In this document: positions 33,743-44,420 of the stretch, one piece after another
Position numbering within the stretch: the first letter of the stretch is position 1
Layout of the letters: each line of letters begins with the position of its first letter
From: Chloranthus sessilifolius
Taxonomy: Eukaryota; Streptophyta; Magnoliopsida; Chloranthales; Chloranthaceae
DNA length: 64,000 bases
Direction: 5' to 3'
Assembly: GCA_021018995.1 (NCBI GenBank)
Contig: CM037598.1
Location: 77,518,671 to 77,582,670, forward strand
Translations under genes and position numbers: made by a program
The notes under the pieces: generated by a model
What the model was told of the DNA's origin: nothing
Seen by the model: the letters and a program-made list of their open reading frames with translations, nothing else
Databases searched by the model: none

Positions 33743-33996
33743 TGTTGACAAGTGAAAACTACCATTTTTCACCCCTAAACTTAAGTCTTGATAGACCTTT
33801 GAGAGAACTAAATAAGTGTTTTAAGTGCCTATGTTGCAGCTAACAATAAAGACAGGCTTAACCATAAAAGCAGCTTAAAAGTGCCAAAAAGATGACAATC
33901 CATGTCAGTCCAAAGGAAGGAAGTGAAGAAACAACCTCATTAGCTGTTGAAAGGTCTAAAGTGAAGAGGCAAAGACCTGTAAGAGAAGCAGGGAAC

Positions 33997-34265
33997 AATT
34001 CGAACAGAGAAATGCACTACAGAGTTCTTTTCGCAAAGAACCTGTACTTTTCGTAAAGAACCTTGAACTTTGTGAAAAGGACTAAAACTCCAGGCTTAGC
34101 TTTCGAAGAGCATCTGAACTCCTCGAAGAGAAGATTGAACTTTGCGAAAACGAGAAAACACAATTCGAAGAGAAGATTGAACTTTGCGAAAAGGAGAAAA
34201 CACAATTCGAAGAGAAGATTGAACATTGCGAAAAGAGCTTCAGAAGTCACAGCACTCTGCGAAAA
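33997..34265. repeat. TTTGCGAAA/TTCGAAGAG word array, 5' LTR of B
   Basis: Three tandem 42-bp units (CGAAGAGAAGATTGAACTTT, then GCGAAAAGGAGAAAACACAATT) follow looser words. GTTCTTT (34024-34030) pairs exactly with AAAGAAC (34035-34041) around a TCGC loop. Confidence 0.85.
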
Positions 34266-34622
34266 GGTATTCTGGAGATTCACAGCTTTAACAAGGGCAA
34301 TTCAGTAATCTGTTGCACGCATCCCAATGCGTTTTAAAACCTAGGGACATTCCAGAGGGTTCTAAGCATGAAGCGAAGGAATATTCCACCTCACGTGAGC
34401 ACCTAGAGAGGGAATAACTTGGCGGGAACTTCTAGAAACTCTAAACAAACTTTCAAAATGCATAACAGAATTGATGCCTTTTTCACCTGATTAGCTGAAC
34501 CAGATCGAGGAATTCTAATTGGCCAGAACAGATCTGGATCCCCGTGCTCGACTACCATTGGTCAATCTGATCCGAGAACCTCGATTGGTTGATACACATC
34601 CGAAATTTGGACTCGGGGAAAG

Positions 34623-34632
34623 CTATAAATAG
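34623..34632 (+). promoter_or_regulatory. TATA box of element B 5' LTR
   Basis: CTATAAATAG, a consensus plant TATA box. It is repeated at 47138-47147 in the 3' LTR. Confidence 0.7.
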
Positions 34633-35605
34633 AAAGCATTTGCCCAATTAGGGCATCCAGATTTTGAGTTTCATTTCTAATCTCCCATTCCTGCATGACA
34701 TTTGTCTGTAATCCTTGTAATAGCCTACTTTGTACTTGCATTTGAGAGCTGTGAGATACTGCTGTAACTCAAAGGAGAGTTTGCATCCAAGACTGCAAAT
34801 CCGAGAGCTGTTAAGTCGTGCTCTGTAATTATAATGGTGGATTTTAAAAGGTTGCTGTAAACTATGCATTCTCCATTGGACTCATGTCAAGGGTTCCCTC
34901 TGATCTCCTCAGTACAATAGACTCCTTTAGATTCATTGTTTTGCATGCAATTTCCCTTGATTCATTAATCCTGTGAGAATTAGTGTTGGTAACCTAGTCT
35001 CTTACAGCATTTGTAGTATGTTTCTTGTTCTGAATTGAGGATTTGGATTAAAGACTATTGGATGGTTTGTGGCCATTAAAGTGGACAGACCATAGCCATA
35101 AGTGTAAGCCTAATCCTTGAATTAGATTTATCTCTCTTACATCTGTGCTTGTAGCCAGATGAAGATTGGATCACCTCTGTTGAGCTGCAGTTATTCTCAT
35201 TAGATTTCAAAGACCAAATCAGATTTAGATATTACTTCTCCATCTTTGTTTCAATCACCCCCCCAACTCGGATCTGGATCATTTAGTTTAAATTTTTTTT
35301 TGTTTGTAGTTAGTTAAACGTGACAAATTCAAACCTCTCATCTTATCAGTTTTCTAGATAGGATAAGAAGCCAGATCTGGAGGTTTATCTTACATTTTAG
35401 ACAAATTCTCTGTGGACGATCTTTCACTCACTTACTTTTAAAACTTGCTACAATTGGCCCTGATCTTGCAGGCTAATTCTCTTCTAACTGTGCTGATATT
35501 TCTTTATTTGTTTATATAGTCTAGAGCCACTGTAACTTAGCAGCTATAAATCTGTTTTCAAAACTCACATAAATCAAGCACACTAAGAAGTAAACAACAA
35601 GTTTT

Positions 35606-35623
35606 TGGCGCCGTTGCCGGGGA
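35606..35623 (+). promoter_or_regulatory. Primer-binding site of element B (tRNA-Asp type)
   Basis: TGGCGCCGTTGCCGGGGA, 6 bases after the LTR end. This is the standard Athila-type minus-strand primer site. Confidence 0.88.
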
Positions 35624-35797
35624 ATTTGTTCTAAAATAGATAGACCTAAGTTTTCATTTTAATTTTTATCAGTACTAAACTATTCTATTGTTTATACTTG
35701 TGCAGTTATTCATATTCAGGTTTTTGAAGAAGGGAAACTACTTAAAGGAATTCTGAAGGTTTGCTGTGAATAATCAGATTTTTTTGTTCTGAGTTGT

Positions 35798-37345
35798 ATG
35801 TTTGGTAGGAGGACTCTCAGCCCTGAGATTCTCCCATTGAATTTAGAAGTTGAAAGGCTACTACAAACCAAACAAACAACACAGAATTCTGCTACTATGG
35901 GTGAAGAACCTCGACTTTTGAGGGGTTACTTTGCACCTGGTGCTTATAATTCCCCCTTTTGCATTCAATTTCCTACTGTTGAAGGAAGTTATGAGATCAA
36001 GTCATCAACTATCCAAATGCTTCCTTCCTTCCATGGGTTGAGTAAGGAAGATCCATACAAACATGTGGATGAATTATTGGCTCTTTGCACCACATTCAAC
36101 ATAGCTGGACTTGGTCCAGAAGCAACCAAGCTTAGGCTCTTTCCTTTTTCATTAAAGGATAAAGCTAGAGCATGGTTATCTATGTTAGCACCAAACAGTA
36201 TCACTTCTTGGAATGATTTGCAATGTCAATTTTTAGCCAAATATTTCCCAATGTCTAAAACAAGCCAATTGAGACAAAGTATCATTTCCTTCTCCCAAAA
36301 CTCAACTGAAACTTTCCGTGAAGCATGGGAAAGATTCAAGGAACTTTTAAGGCAATGTCCTCATCATCAAATTCCTAGATGGCAGCTAGTTCAAAGCTTC
36401 TATCAAGGAATTAATCAAAAAGGTAAAAATATGGTGGATGCCTCCTGTGGAGGCACTTACTTGCAAAAAACAGTTGAAGAGGTTTGGGACTTATTTGAAG
36501 TGATTGGTGAAAACTCAACTCAGTAGGAATCTCTGTCAAGAGAAATTGAAAATCCTGTTAGGTTGAACAATCATCAATCCACCAAAGGGAAGATCTATGA
36601 GGTGAATGAGTTGGAAAGAAAGATGGACAATCTAACCACAAAGTTTGATAGATTGATGGACTCACTTAAAAATCCAAATGTTTCAAGAGTAGAGGAGGCA
36701 TGTCTGATATGTCAGTCGCCTACTCATTCACTTGACCAATGTCCTGCTACATCACAGTTCCCAGATTGAATGGTGGAACAAGCTCATGCTGCTCAATCAT
36801 TTGGACAGATGCAGTCAAATGAATATCCATGGAGAGCACACCCCAATTTGAGGTGGAACCAAGGGAATTACCAATCCCAACAACAGCAACAACCAAAAAA
36901 TCAAATGCCTTTCAAAGCACCTTATCGCAGAATTTTTATGTCAAACCAAACTTTCTGACCCATTCCACAACAACATGCGTGATCTACCCCAGTTCAAACC
37001 CCCTCCAGGTCCCTTTCTTTTGAAGATCAAGTCCTAAATTCACTCCAGAATTTAGGATCTTTAACTCAAACTGTGAATTTTCACAGCCAGAGCATAAAGA
37101 AGATTGAAGAAACATTGGGACAGCTTTCAAATACTTTGGCAAAAAGAGAGGAAGGAAATTTACCCAGCCAACCTTTGAACAATCCCAAAGGACAGTTCAT
37201 GGTTGGAGAAGCTTCTAATTCACATGAAGAAGTAAAAACTGTTACCACTTTGAGAAGTGGAAAAATGATAGATAACAAAGTGGGTACTGAAGAAGAAAGA
37301 AATGAGGAAGAGGATAAAGATATGCAGCAAGAAGAGCAAAGATAG
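35798..37345 (+). pseudogene. Element B gag
   Basis: A frame beginning MFGRRTLSPEILPLNLEVER holds a well-kept gag domain (35798-36526): 'LSKEDPYKHVDELLALC', 'RLFPFSLKDKARAWLSML', 'ERFKELLRQCPHHQIPRWQL' and 'MVDASCGGTYL'. After a TAG at 36524 the same frame continues to an intact CCHC zinc knuckle (C-LI-C-QSPT-H-SLDQ-C near 36699-36740). Gln-rich DNA follows, then 'SQSIKKIEETLGQLSNTLAK' and the Athila-typical 'TLRSGK' (about 37247). Further stops lie at 36767, 36956 and 37343. Gag builds the particle and the zinc knuckle binds RNA. The start is the first ATG after the primer site in frame, and the same start word is present in element A. Confidence 0.9.
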
Positions 37346-37477
37346 TGATAGCAAGTAAGGTTTGATGTACCTCAGAAAAACCAAAAAAATGAAAAACAGA
37401 AAATTCAAAAAACTTCTGAAAATACTTCTAAAGTTGTAGATGAAAGATTAGTTCCTCATTTACCATTTCCTCATGCA

Positions 37478-38047
37478 ATGAAATCCGTATCCCCTTTTGA
37501 TAAAGGGAACACAAAAATAGATGACATGATGAAGACTTTTAAGCAAGTCAAGATAAATTTACCTTTGCTTGAAGCAATCAAACAAATTTCAGCATATGCA
37601 AAATTTTTGAAAGATGTTTGCACTCACAAAAGACAGTCTAGGATACAGTTGTCCAAGAAGGTCTTTGCTGTGGAAAGAATTAACCAGGTGTTATCCATTG
37701 CTACACCTCCTAAACTTCAAAATCCTGGAATCCCCACAATCCCTTGCATTATTGGGGAACACACCATTGAAAAGGCTTTATTAGATCTGGGTGCTAGTGT
37801 CAACCTACTTCCATATTTTGTATATGAGAAACTAGGTTTGGGAGAATTAAAACCCACTCATGTGGTGTTACAACTAGCAGACAGATCTGAAAGAAAACCA
37901 GTAGGGATGATTGAAGATGTATTGGTGGGAGTAGATAAATTCTTCTATCATGCTGATTTTCTAGTTTTGGATATGGAACCAACCAAAAGCAAAACTTCCA
38001 TCCTCACATCATTTGGGAAGACCATTCACAGCTACAAGAAATGCTAG
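37478..38047 (+). pseudogene. Element B aspartic protease
   Basis: It continues in the gag frame. The spacer 'KINLPLLEAIKQISAYAKFL' is typical of the Athila gag-protease linker. The protease core has 'ALLDLGASVNLLP' with the catalytic Asp codon at 37784-37786 (DLGAS, the usual Athila form of DTG/DSG), then 'VVLQLADRSERKPVG' and 'FLVLDME'. It would cleave the polyprotein. The frame ends in a TAG at 38045. Since gag, protease and RT share one frame here, the ancestral element encoded one polyprotein. Confidence 0.88.
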
Positions 38048-38164
38048 CATTCAATGCAGGTCTGGTATTATGGAAGTCTCATTTGGAAACATGTAGGTAA
38101 GATTAAATGGTTATAATGCCAAATTTCTCAATTCAGCTCTGAAGAATGTTTTCATGTTGATCTA

Positions 38165-39415
38165 TTGGATGAACTTGTGGAAGGGACTTTACAACAATTT
38201 CTGCAGGGTGAAGACTTCACCACAGATGTTAAAGATGCTTGGGGATATGCTGAAAATGAAGCAAGTTGTATCTCAAATTCTGAGGAAATAAATGTTGTGC
38301 AAGGAACTCTTAATCAATTAGCAAGTTTCTCTTCTTGGAAACCTGCTACTCTCCCCCTTCCACAAACGTCTAAGGTACCTTTGTTACCTTCTTTTCTCAG
38401 CTCACCTGATTTAGAACTAAAGCAGTTGCCAGAAAATTTGAATTATGTGTTCTTAGGTAATCATAAATCATTGCCTGCCATTATTTCTTCCTTTTTCACA
38501 AAGGAGCAAGAGGAAGAGCTGTTGATAGTCTTGAAAGAACACAAAAGGGCAATTGGTTGGACTATTGCTGATTTAGGAGGAATCAGTCCAGCTGTTTGCA
38601 TGCACAAAATCCACTTGGAAGAAGATGCAAAGCCTTCTAGGGAAATGCAAAGGAGGTTGAACCCTCATATGCAAGAAGTGGTCATGAAAGAGGTTGTTAA
38701 GTTGCTGGATGCAGGGGTCATCTACCCCATTTCAGATTCAGCTTGGGTGGCACCTACACAGGTGGTACCTAAGAAATCTGGAATCACTGTTGTAACCTCA
38801 GATTCTGGTGAGCTCATGTCAACCAGACAAACAACTGGATGGAGAGTCTGTATTGACTACAGAAAATTAAATGCACTGACCAGAAAAGACCATTTCCCCC
38901 TCCCATTCATTGATCAGATCTTAGATAAGCTAGCAGGAAAAGCTTATTACTGTTTTCTTGATGGTTACTCTGGTTACAACCAGATTCCTGTGTACCCACA
39001 AGATCAGGAAAAGACCACATTCACTTGCCCTTTTGGCACTTTTGCCTATAGGAGAATGCCTTTTGGTCTTTGTAATGCTCCTGCTACCTTCCAAAGATGC
39101 ATGTATGCCATTTTTTCTGATATGATTGACCAATTTATGGAAATTTTTATGGATGATTTTTCAATCTATGGCGACAGTTTTTCCCAGTGTTTACACCATC
39201 TCAAATTGGTACTACAAAGATGTGAAGAAACCAATCTGGTTTTGAGCTGGGAAAAGAGCCATTTCATGGTCACTCAGGGCATTGTCCTTGGCCATGTTAT
39301 TTCCCACAAAGGCATTGAGGTGGACAAAGCAAAAATTGAGTTAATTGCACATTTACCACCTCCCAAAACTGTTAAACAAATCAGAAGTCTTTTAGGACAT
39401 CTTTGGATTTTCTGA
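38165..39415 (+). pseudogene. Element B reverse transcriptase
   Basis: 416 codons in the gag-protease frame. Canonical gypsy RT blocks follow in order: 'EVVKLLDAGVIYPISDSAWV', 'WRVCIDYRKLNALTRKDHFP', 'FLDGYSGYNQIPV', 'FGTFAYRRMPFGLCNAPATF', and active site FMDDFS (catalytic Asp pair near 39152-39157), then 'LGHVISHKGIEVDKAKIELI'. All catalytic Asp residues are present. The TGA at 39413 falls in the tether ('LLGHLWIF'). A frameshift lies between 39415 and 39583. The enzyme copies element RNA into DNA. Confidence 0.93.
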
Positions 39416-39935
39416 AGGTTCATCAAGGACTTCAGTAAAATAACCAAACCTCTTTGTCATCTACTGTGCCAAGATGCCCCTTTTGTTTTCAATAATGAAT
39501 GCATGAAGGCTTTTGAATTCCTAAAAAGTCATCGATTTCAGCCCAATATTGCGCTCCAGATTATTCATTACCTTTTGAACTGATGTGTGATGCATCAGAT
39601 TATGCTTTGGGAGCTGTCCTTGGACAGAGAAAAGATAAGTTGCCTCATGTCATAGCTTATGCCAGTAGATCAATGATTGATGCACAGTTTAATTACACAA
39701 CAACTGAGAAAGAGCTGCTGGCAATTGTTTTTGCTTTAGAAAAATTCAGGTCATATGTCTTGGGTTCACAAATAGTGGTGTTCACTGACCACTCTGCCTT
39801 GAAATACCTTCTGTCTAAGAAGGACACCAAACCAAGATTAATCAGGTGGATTCTCCTATTACAGGAATTTGATCTACAGATTAAAGATAAAAAGGGGGTG
39901 GAAAATGTGGTGGCTGATCACCTCTCCAGAATTTT
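39416..39935 (+). pseudogene. Element B RNase H
   Basis: After a tether ('RFIKDFSKITKPLCHLL') a shifted frame from 39583 encodes 'MCDASDYALGAVLGQRKDKL', 'YASRSMIDAQFNYTTTEKEL', 'VFTDHSALKYLLSKKD' and 'KKGVENVVADHLSRI', the complete Ty3/gypsy RNase H with its acidic residues. It removes RNA from the hybrid during replication. The frameshift separates it from RT. Confidence 0.9.
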
Positions 39936-41435
39936 AACTGCTGAGATTGATAGGTTGCCTATCAATGAATCTTTTCCTGATGAGCAACTTTTTGCCATTA
40001 GTATACACACTCCTTGGTTTGCAAACATAGTCAACTTTTTGGCTACTGGAAGAATTCCTCAACATTGGAATAGAATGGATAAAGATCTTTTCTTCTCAAA
40101 GGTTAAACACTTCATCTGGGAGGATCCTTATCTGTTTAAGAGTTGTGCAGATCAAATAATAAGGAAATGTGTCCCTGACCAAGAATTTCATAGAATACTT
40201 TCTATGTGTCATGAACAGGCCTGTGGAGGTCATTTTAGTGGGAACAAAACGGCTGCAAAAGTTTTGCAGTGTGGATTTTATTGGCCTACACTTTTCAAGG
40301 ATCCCTGTAGCATTGTAAGTCCTGCCAAAACTGCCAGAAATTAGGCAGCATTTCCAAGAGGAACTCAATGCCTTTACAGCCTATTTTGGTAGTCGAGTTG
40401 TTTGATGTTTGGGGGATAGATTTCATGGGTCCCTTTCCTCCTTCCAATGGGAATAACTTCATTCTAGTAGCTGTGGATTATGTATCCAAATGGATTGAAG
40501 CCACAGCTACTAAAACAAATGATCACAAAGTGGTTTTGAAATTTCTTAAGGATCACATTTTTTCCAGATTTGGTTTTCCCAGAGCCATTATCAGTGATGG
40601 GGGAAGCCATTTTTGTAATAGACATTTTGAAACTTTGTTGAAGAAATACTCTGTGACTCATAGAGTAGCCACTCCATATCATCCACAAACCAGTGGATAA
40701 GTGGAGATTTCCAATAGAGAAATCAAACATATTTTGAAAAAGACTGTGAAGAAGGACAGAAAGGATTGGTCCTTTAAGGTGAATGATGCATTGTGGGCAT
40801 ATAGGACAGCCTATAAAACCCCAATTGGTATGTCCCCATTTAGGTTGGTCTATGGCAAAGCATGCCATTTACCAGTAGAGTTAGAATATAAAGCTTTTTG
40901 GGCCATTAAAACATTGAACATGGATCTAACTACTGCTGGTAATCACAGGAAACTGCAACTTGCTGAGTTAGAAGAGCTACGAATGGATGCATACACAAAT
41001 TCAAGATTGTATAAAGAGAAAGTCAAAACTTTTCATGATAAAAATTTATTGAGAAAAGAGTTCACAGCTGGTTCTAAGGTATGGTTATTTAACTCAAAGC
41101 TCAAGTTTTTCCCAGGAAAACTGAGATCCAGATGGGAAGGGCCATACACTGTCATTAAGGCAGCCCCTTCAGGAGCTGTTGACATCATTGATCCAAGTAA
41201 TGGAAGAATCATAAAGATAAATGGCCAGAGGCTCAAACCATGCATTGCCCAGCTATCATCACGAATCTCCAAAAATCTGATGGTAGAAAACTGTACATTA
41301 TGTTTGTATATCATAGTTTGTGCTTATTTTCTCTGTTTCTGCTTTTATCTCTTTTCGCATAGTTTAAACATGCTTAAAGTTCAGTCGCAAAGTAATAATT
41401 CGCTTTTCGCAAAGTCCAATTTGCTTTTCGAATAG
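39936..41435 (+). pseudogene. Element B integrase
   Basis: The zinc-binding N-terminus spans 'CHEQACGGHFSGNKTAAKVL' and, in another frame, '[13 protein letters not shown]' (near 40310-40350), so a second frameshift lies between. The core has 'GIDFMGPF' (first Asp), '[11 protein letters not shown]' (second Asp) and '[12 protein letters not shown]' (Glu). A TAA at 40698 replaces the usual Gln just before the Glu. The C-terminus has '[20 protein letters not shown]', '[20 protein letters not shown]' and 'INGQRLKPC'. The frame then runs on to 41435 through DNA made of TTTTCGCAAAG words. No chromodomain is present, as expected for Athila. Confidence 0.9.
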
Positions 41436-41580
41436 ACTCTGGAGCTGTAATAAACTGCTCGAAAGCAAAGATGTGCTTTTCGAATAGTTGTTTCTGGAAA
41501 CATTTTCTTTTCGAAAAGAGAGTTCTGAAGCTAATTCCTTTGCGAAATAATGTTTCTGAAGCTGTTAACTTGTCGAATGG
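41355..41580. repeat. Internal CTTTTCGAA/TTTGCGAAA word array of element B
   Basis: At least nine words (TTTTCGCATAG, CAGTCGCAAAG, TTCGCTTTTCGCAAAG, CTTTTCGAATAG twice, CTCGAAAGC, CTTTTCGAAAAG, TTTGCGAAATA, TTGTCGAATGG) lie at and after the pol stop. It is the same word family as the LTR array of this element, 7 kb away. Confidence 0.75.
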
Positions 41581-41944
41581 TACTGATGCCATTCACAATT
41601 GTAAAAAGGTCTCTTTTGGAACTTTTCAAAAACTTAAAGGCGCTTTGTGATATTAACTTTGAGTATATTTAACCCCTTTCGAAGTTGGGGTTTCATTTCA
41701 AACTCTTTCTGCAAAGCGACTCTTCACTGCTACCCTACTTCGCTCTCTCCTTGCACGAGTTAACAAGTTTACTACCCTTTTGTAACTGATTGTGTAGATC
41801 ATTTGCATTTTCAAAGAAGGATTTCAGCTTGTAATCTGGGGATTTCGCAGCAAACAACTGCTCAAACATAAACCCTAGATCTCGGTATTTCTCTACCCAT
41901 TCTCTCTCGGTTATCGCTTAGTAATTTGATTCAGGTCAAGATCT
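41581..41944 (+). other. Element B spacer between pol and 3' ORF
   Basis: Non-coding, with no supported feature. It may act as leader for the 3' ORF, for example in a spliced or separately promoted transcript, but no signal decides this. Confidence 0.4.
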
Positions 41945-44420
41945 ATGTTGGGCATTTTTATACATCAATCTAGAATGGGAAAAGCAGAGAAATCATTGGC
42001 TGCAATGTTCCCCAAATCCTCTGCTAGGAAAGTGAGCAAATCGACCCCAAAAGCAAAAGGAAAAGCCAAAACTTCAGCTAAACGAAAACTTTCAATGGAT
42101 AAGGCAGACAGGGAGGAGAAAGGAAAGAAAATTAGACATGAGGAACCCACCCCTGCTGCTGCTAGCCCTGAGCCTAAGCTTACTCCTCTGCCCATTCATT
42201 TGGTCCTACCAAATCCCTTCATTGAAGCTCGGTTAATATCGATGGTAGACGAAACTTTTTTCGTCACCAAACCAGAGTGCTTGCCATCCTTAAGATACCT
42301 TAGAGAGGCTTCACTAAGCAATATCCTTACCCCCTTGCCAGAGAAAATTTACCCAAGAATGGTGAAGTTATGGTACCAAAACCTAGTCAAGGTCGCTGAA
42401 AAAGATGCTGATGTCCCTACCCTTGTCATTTTTATTGATGATTGCGATCTTACTGTGACATTTGAAGACATAGGAAATGCTTTAGGGATACCATTCCAAT
42501 TTGATCCCTCTGGTCCTTTGGCTGCTCCAGAAAAGGCGTCTTTTAGAGAGATGCCCATTTAACCCAAGGTATTGTGGGCACTAGGCAGTCCATCATGAGA
42601 AGAGACCTTGCCCCCAATTTCTATTGATGGATTCCATTTTAAAGGCTTTTTATGTCATCAAGCACACCAAGAGAGGAGAACACCAATTTTAGAGGCCCTC
42701 TTTCATTTCTCCAAGGCGTTTTTCAATGCCCCTATGTTAATTTTTTGAAGTTATGGCGATGTTGCATCAAGTCAAGAAAGAGCGTAAGATATGGCCTACC
42801 ATTTGGCAAATTGATCACGACCTCCTCGAGCCAAATTCAACATTGATAGTGAGGAGCCATTTGAAGTCATTACCCTCACAATTTTGGGAAAAAGGCTTGG
42901 ACTACAAGCCGTGCTATCTTGAGAAGGATGAGAGGCTGCACTGCACATGCCCTCGCTGCACGAGAACTGCGGTTGTGAGTGAGCAGAACCCACCCTTGCA
43001 GATGAGCTGCACACTGAAGCCACCCTGCTGAATTTGAGCCTACACTGAGCCTACCTGCCATGTTGCAGATCCAAATTTGTCGAATCAACTTTGCCCCGAT
43101 CCAATTCGACATGTGGTGACCAGCTCTTTAGTTGCACCCATTTTAGATGACACCTCCCTCCCTTTGGTGACCAGCTCTTCAGCTGCACATACTCTGGAGG
43201 AAGCTGGCCTTACACCCTACTCCCCGACTCAAGCCCCTGCACTTTCACCAATCCCAGCTGTCCCATCTCCCACACCTTCCATCATTCCAATTGTGGATTC
43301 CCCTCTACACCAACCATACTCACACCACCAATTTCTCCCACCAATGCCTGTGTTTTAGAGGAATTAGCTCTGATTTTATTGCCCCATCTCCTGCACTCTC
43401 CGCTCCAAAGCCCTCACATTCCCCTACTAATTCAACCCCACACACGAGGTCTCCCATTCACCGAACACAGCCCTTCACTCTGAGGCCTACTCTTCTTTAT
43501 TGGGTTCTATTTTTGAAACCATGGAACTGGACCCCACCCCTATACCTCCTCCTCCCTTCACCCACTTTCCAACCTCTCCCTTTACACCATTGCACCTCCA
43601 CCTCCACCTCGCTTGTCCCTCTCTACTATGCCCACCTCTCCCACACTGCATCCATTTCCCAAATCCTTACCTACCTCCAATCCATCCAAGCCCAACTTCA
43701 AATCAACACAGACAATCACCAGAACCATGGAACTGCCCATACCTTAGCTTCCACATCCCAAACAACCACCATTACCCTTGTACCTATTTTTTCTTTGTGC
43801 CACCCAAAGCGGATCCAGAGGTAATATTGGTTGACCCGCCCACCCCACCACTACTACCCATGCAACACATACTCAAACAAGTCCCTTTAGTTCCATCCCT
43901 CCACCACTCTCCATTTACCCATGCCACTGCACCTGCCCCCCTTCTAGCCACTTCTCCCTCCCACACTGGGCCACCTTTAGTCCCCTACCATTCCATTCCC
44001 CTCCCCCGATACGCCACCCTCATCAAAGCCATGGAAAATAATCCTTATATCCGCAGAGATGTTCAAAAGGGGCTAGCTGATTTGCAAGCTTACATCCACA
44101 CCCCCTATGAAAACCAAATCCGGAAGTTAGAGATCTTTATGCAATTTGAAAGAGATAAAATGAGGGACCTGCTGGGTCAAACATTTCAGCTGGTGAGGAC
44201 TGAGCAACACAAGGTATCCATGTTGCAAGCCCAACTGGATCAAGAAAAATTGAAGACCACTAGCCTCAGCAAACACCTTGGCCTCACCAAAAAGATCAAA
44301 TCTGAGGAGTATACTGAGCTACAAAACACCATTCCGGAGAAAGCTCAATCAAGTTCGGACTCCAACACTGACTCTAGCTTTGATTCAGCGGTGACTCGAT
44401 CAAGCCACCGAACAACCTAA
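41945..44420 (+). pseudogene. Element B 3' ORF (Athila-type, non-pol)
   Basis: After the start at 41945 (or Met at 41975) comes a strongly basic, Lys/Ser-rich N-terminus resembling a nuclear localisation region (about residues 10-65). A folded domain follows ('LVLPNPFIEARLISMVDETF', 'YPRMVKLWYQNLVKVAEKDA', 'VTFEDIGNALGIPFQFDPSG'), reminiscent of the 'putative plant transposon protein' domain found in Athila 3' ORFs. The frame is lost at 42562 and resumes at 42753 ('VKKERKIWPTIWQIDHDLLE'), then runs with stops through a long Pro/Ser/His-rich linker (43077-43950). It ends with a charged, probable coiled coil ('LVRTEQHKVSMLQAQLDQEK' near 44200-44255). I see no signal peptide or membrane segment, so an envelope role is not supported. 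Confidence 0.6.

Larger units (their letters stand above)
33743..35599 (+). repeat. Element B 5' LTR
   Basis: Starts TGTTGACAAG, ends AACAACA. It has a TTTGCGAAAAG word array at 33997-34265, including three 42-bp tandem units, and a TATA box at 34623-34632. Confidence 0.93.

Noticed and set aside
34017-34308. ORFs on both strands in LTRs of B (also 46497-46830)
   Set aside because: They exist only because the 42-bp unit is a multiple of three; both strands are open, as expected of a tandem repeat.
43291-43824. 177-codon Pro/His/Thr-rich ORF
   Set aside because: Overlapping frame of the Pro-rich linker of element B's 3' ORF. The frame at 43500-44420 carries the coiled-coil end and is the better reading.
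35798-44420. Endogenous pararetrovirus or retrovirus with envelope
   Set aside because: No movement protein, coat domain, signal peptide or membrane anchor is seen; domain order and primer site fit an Athila-type retrotransposon.
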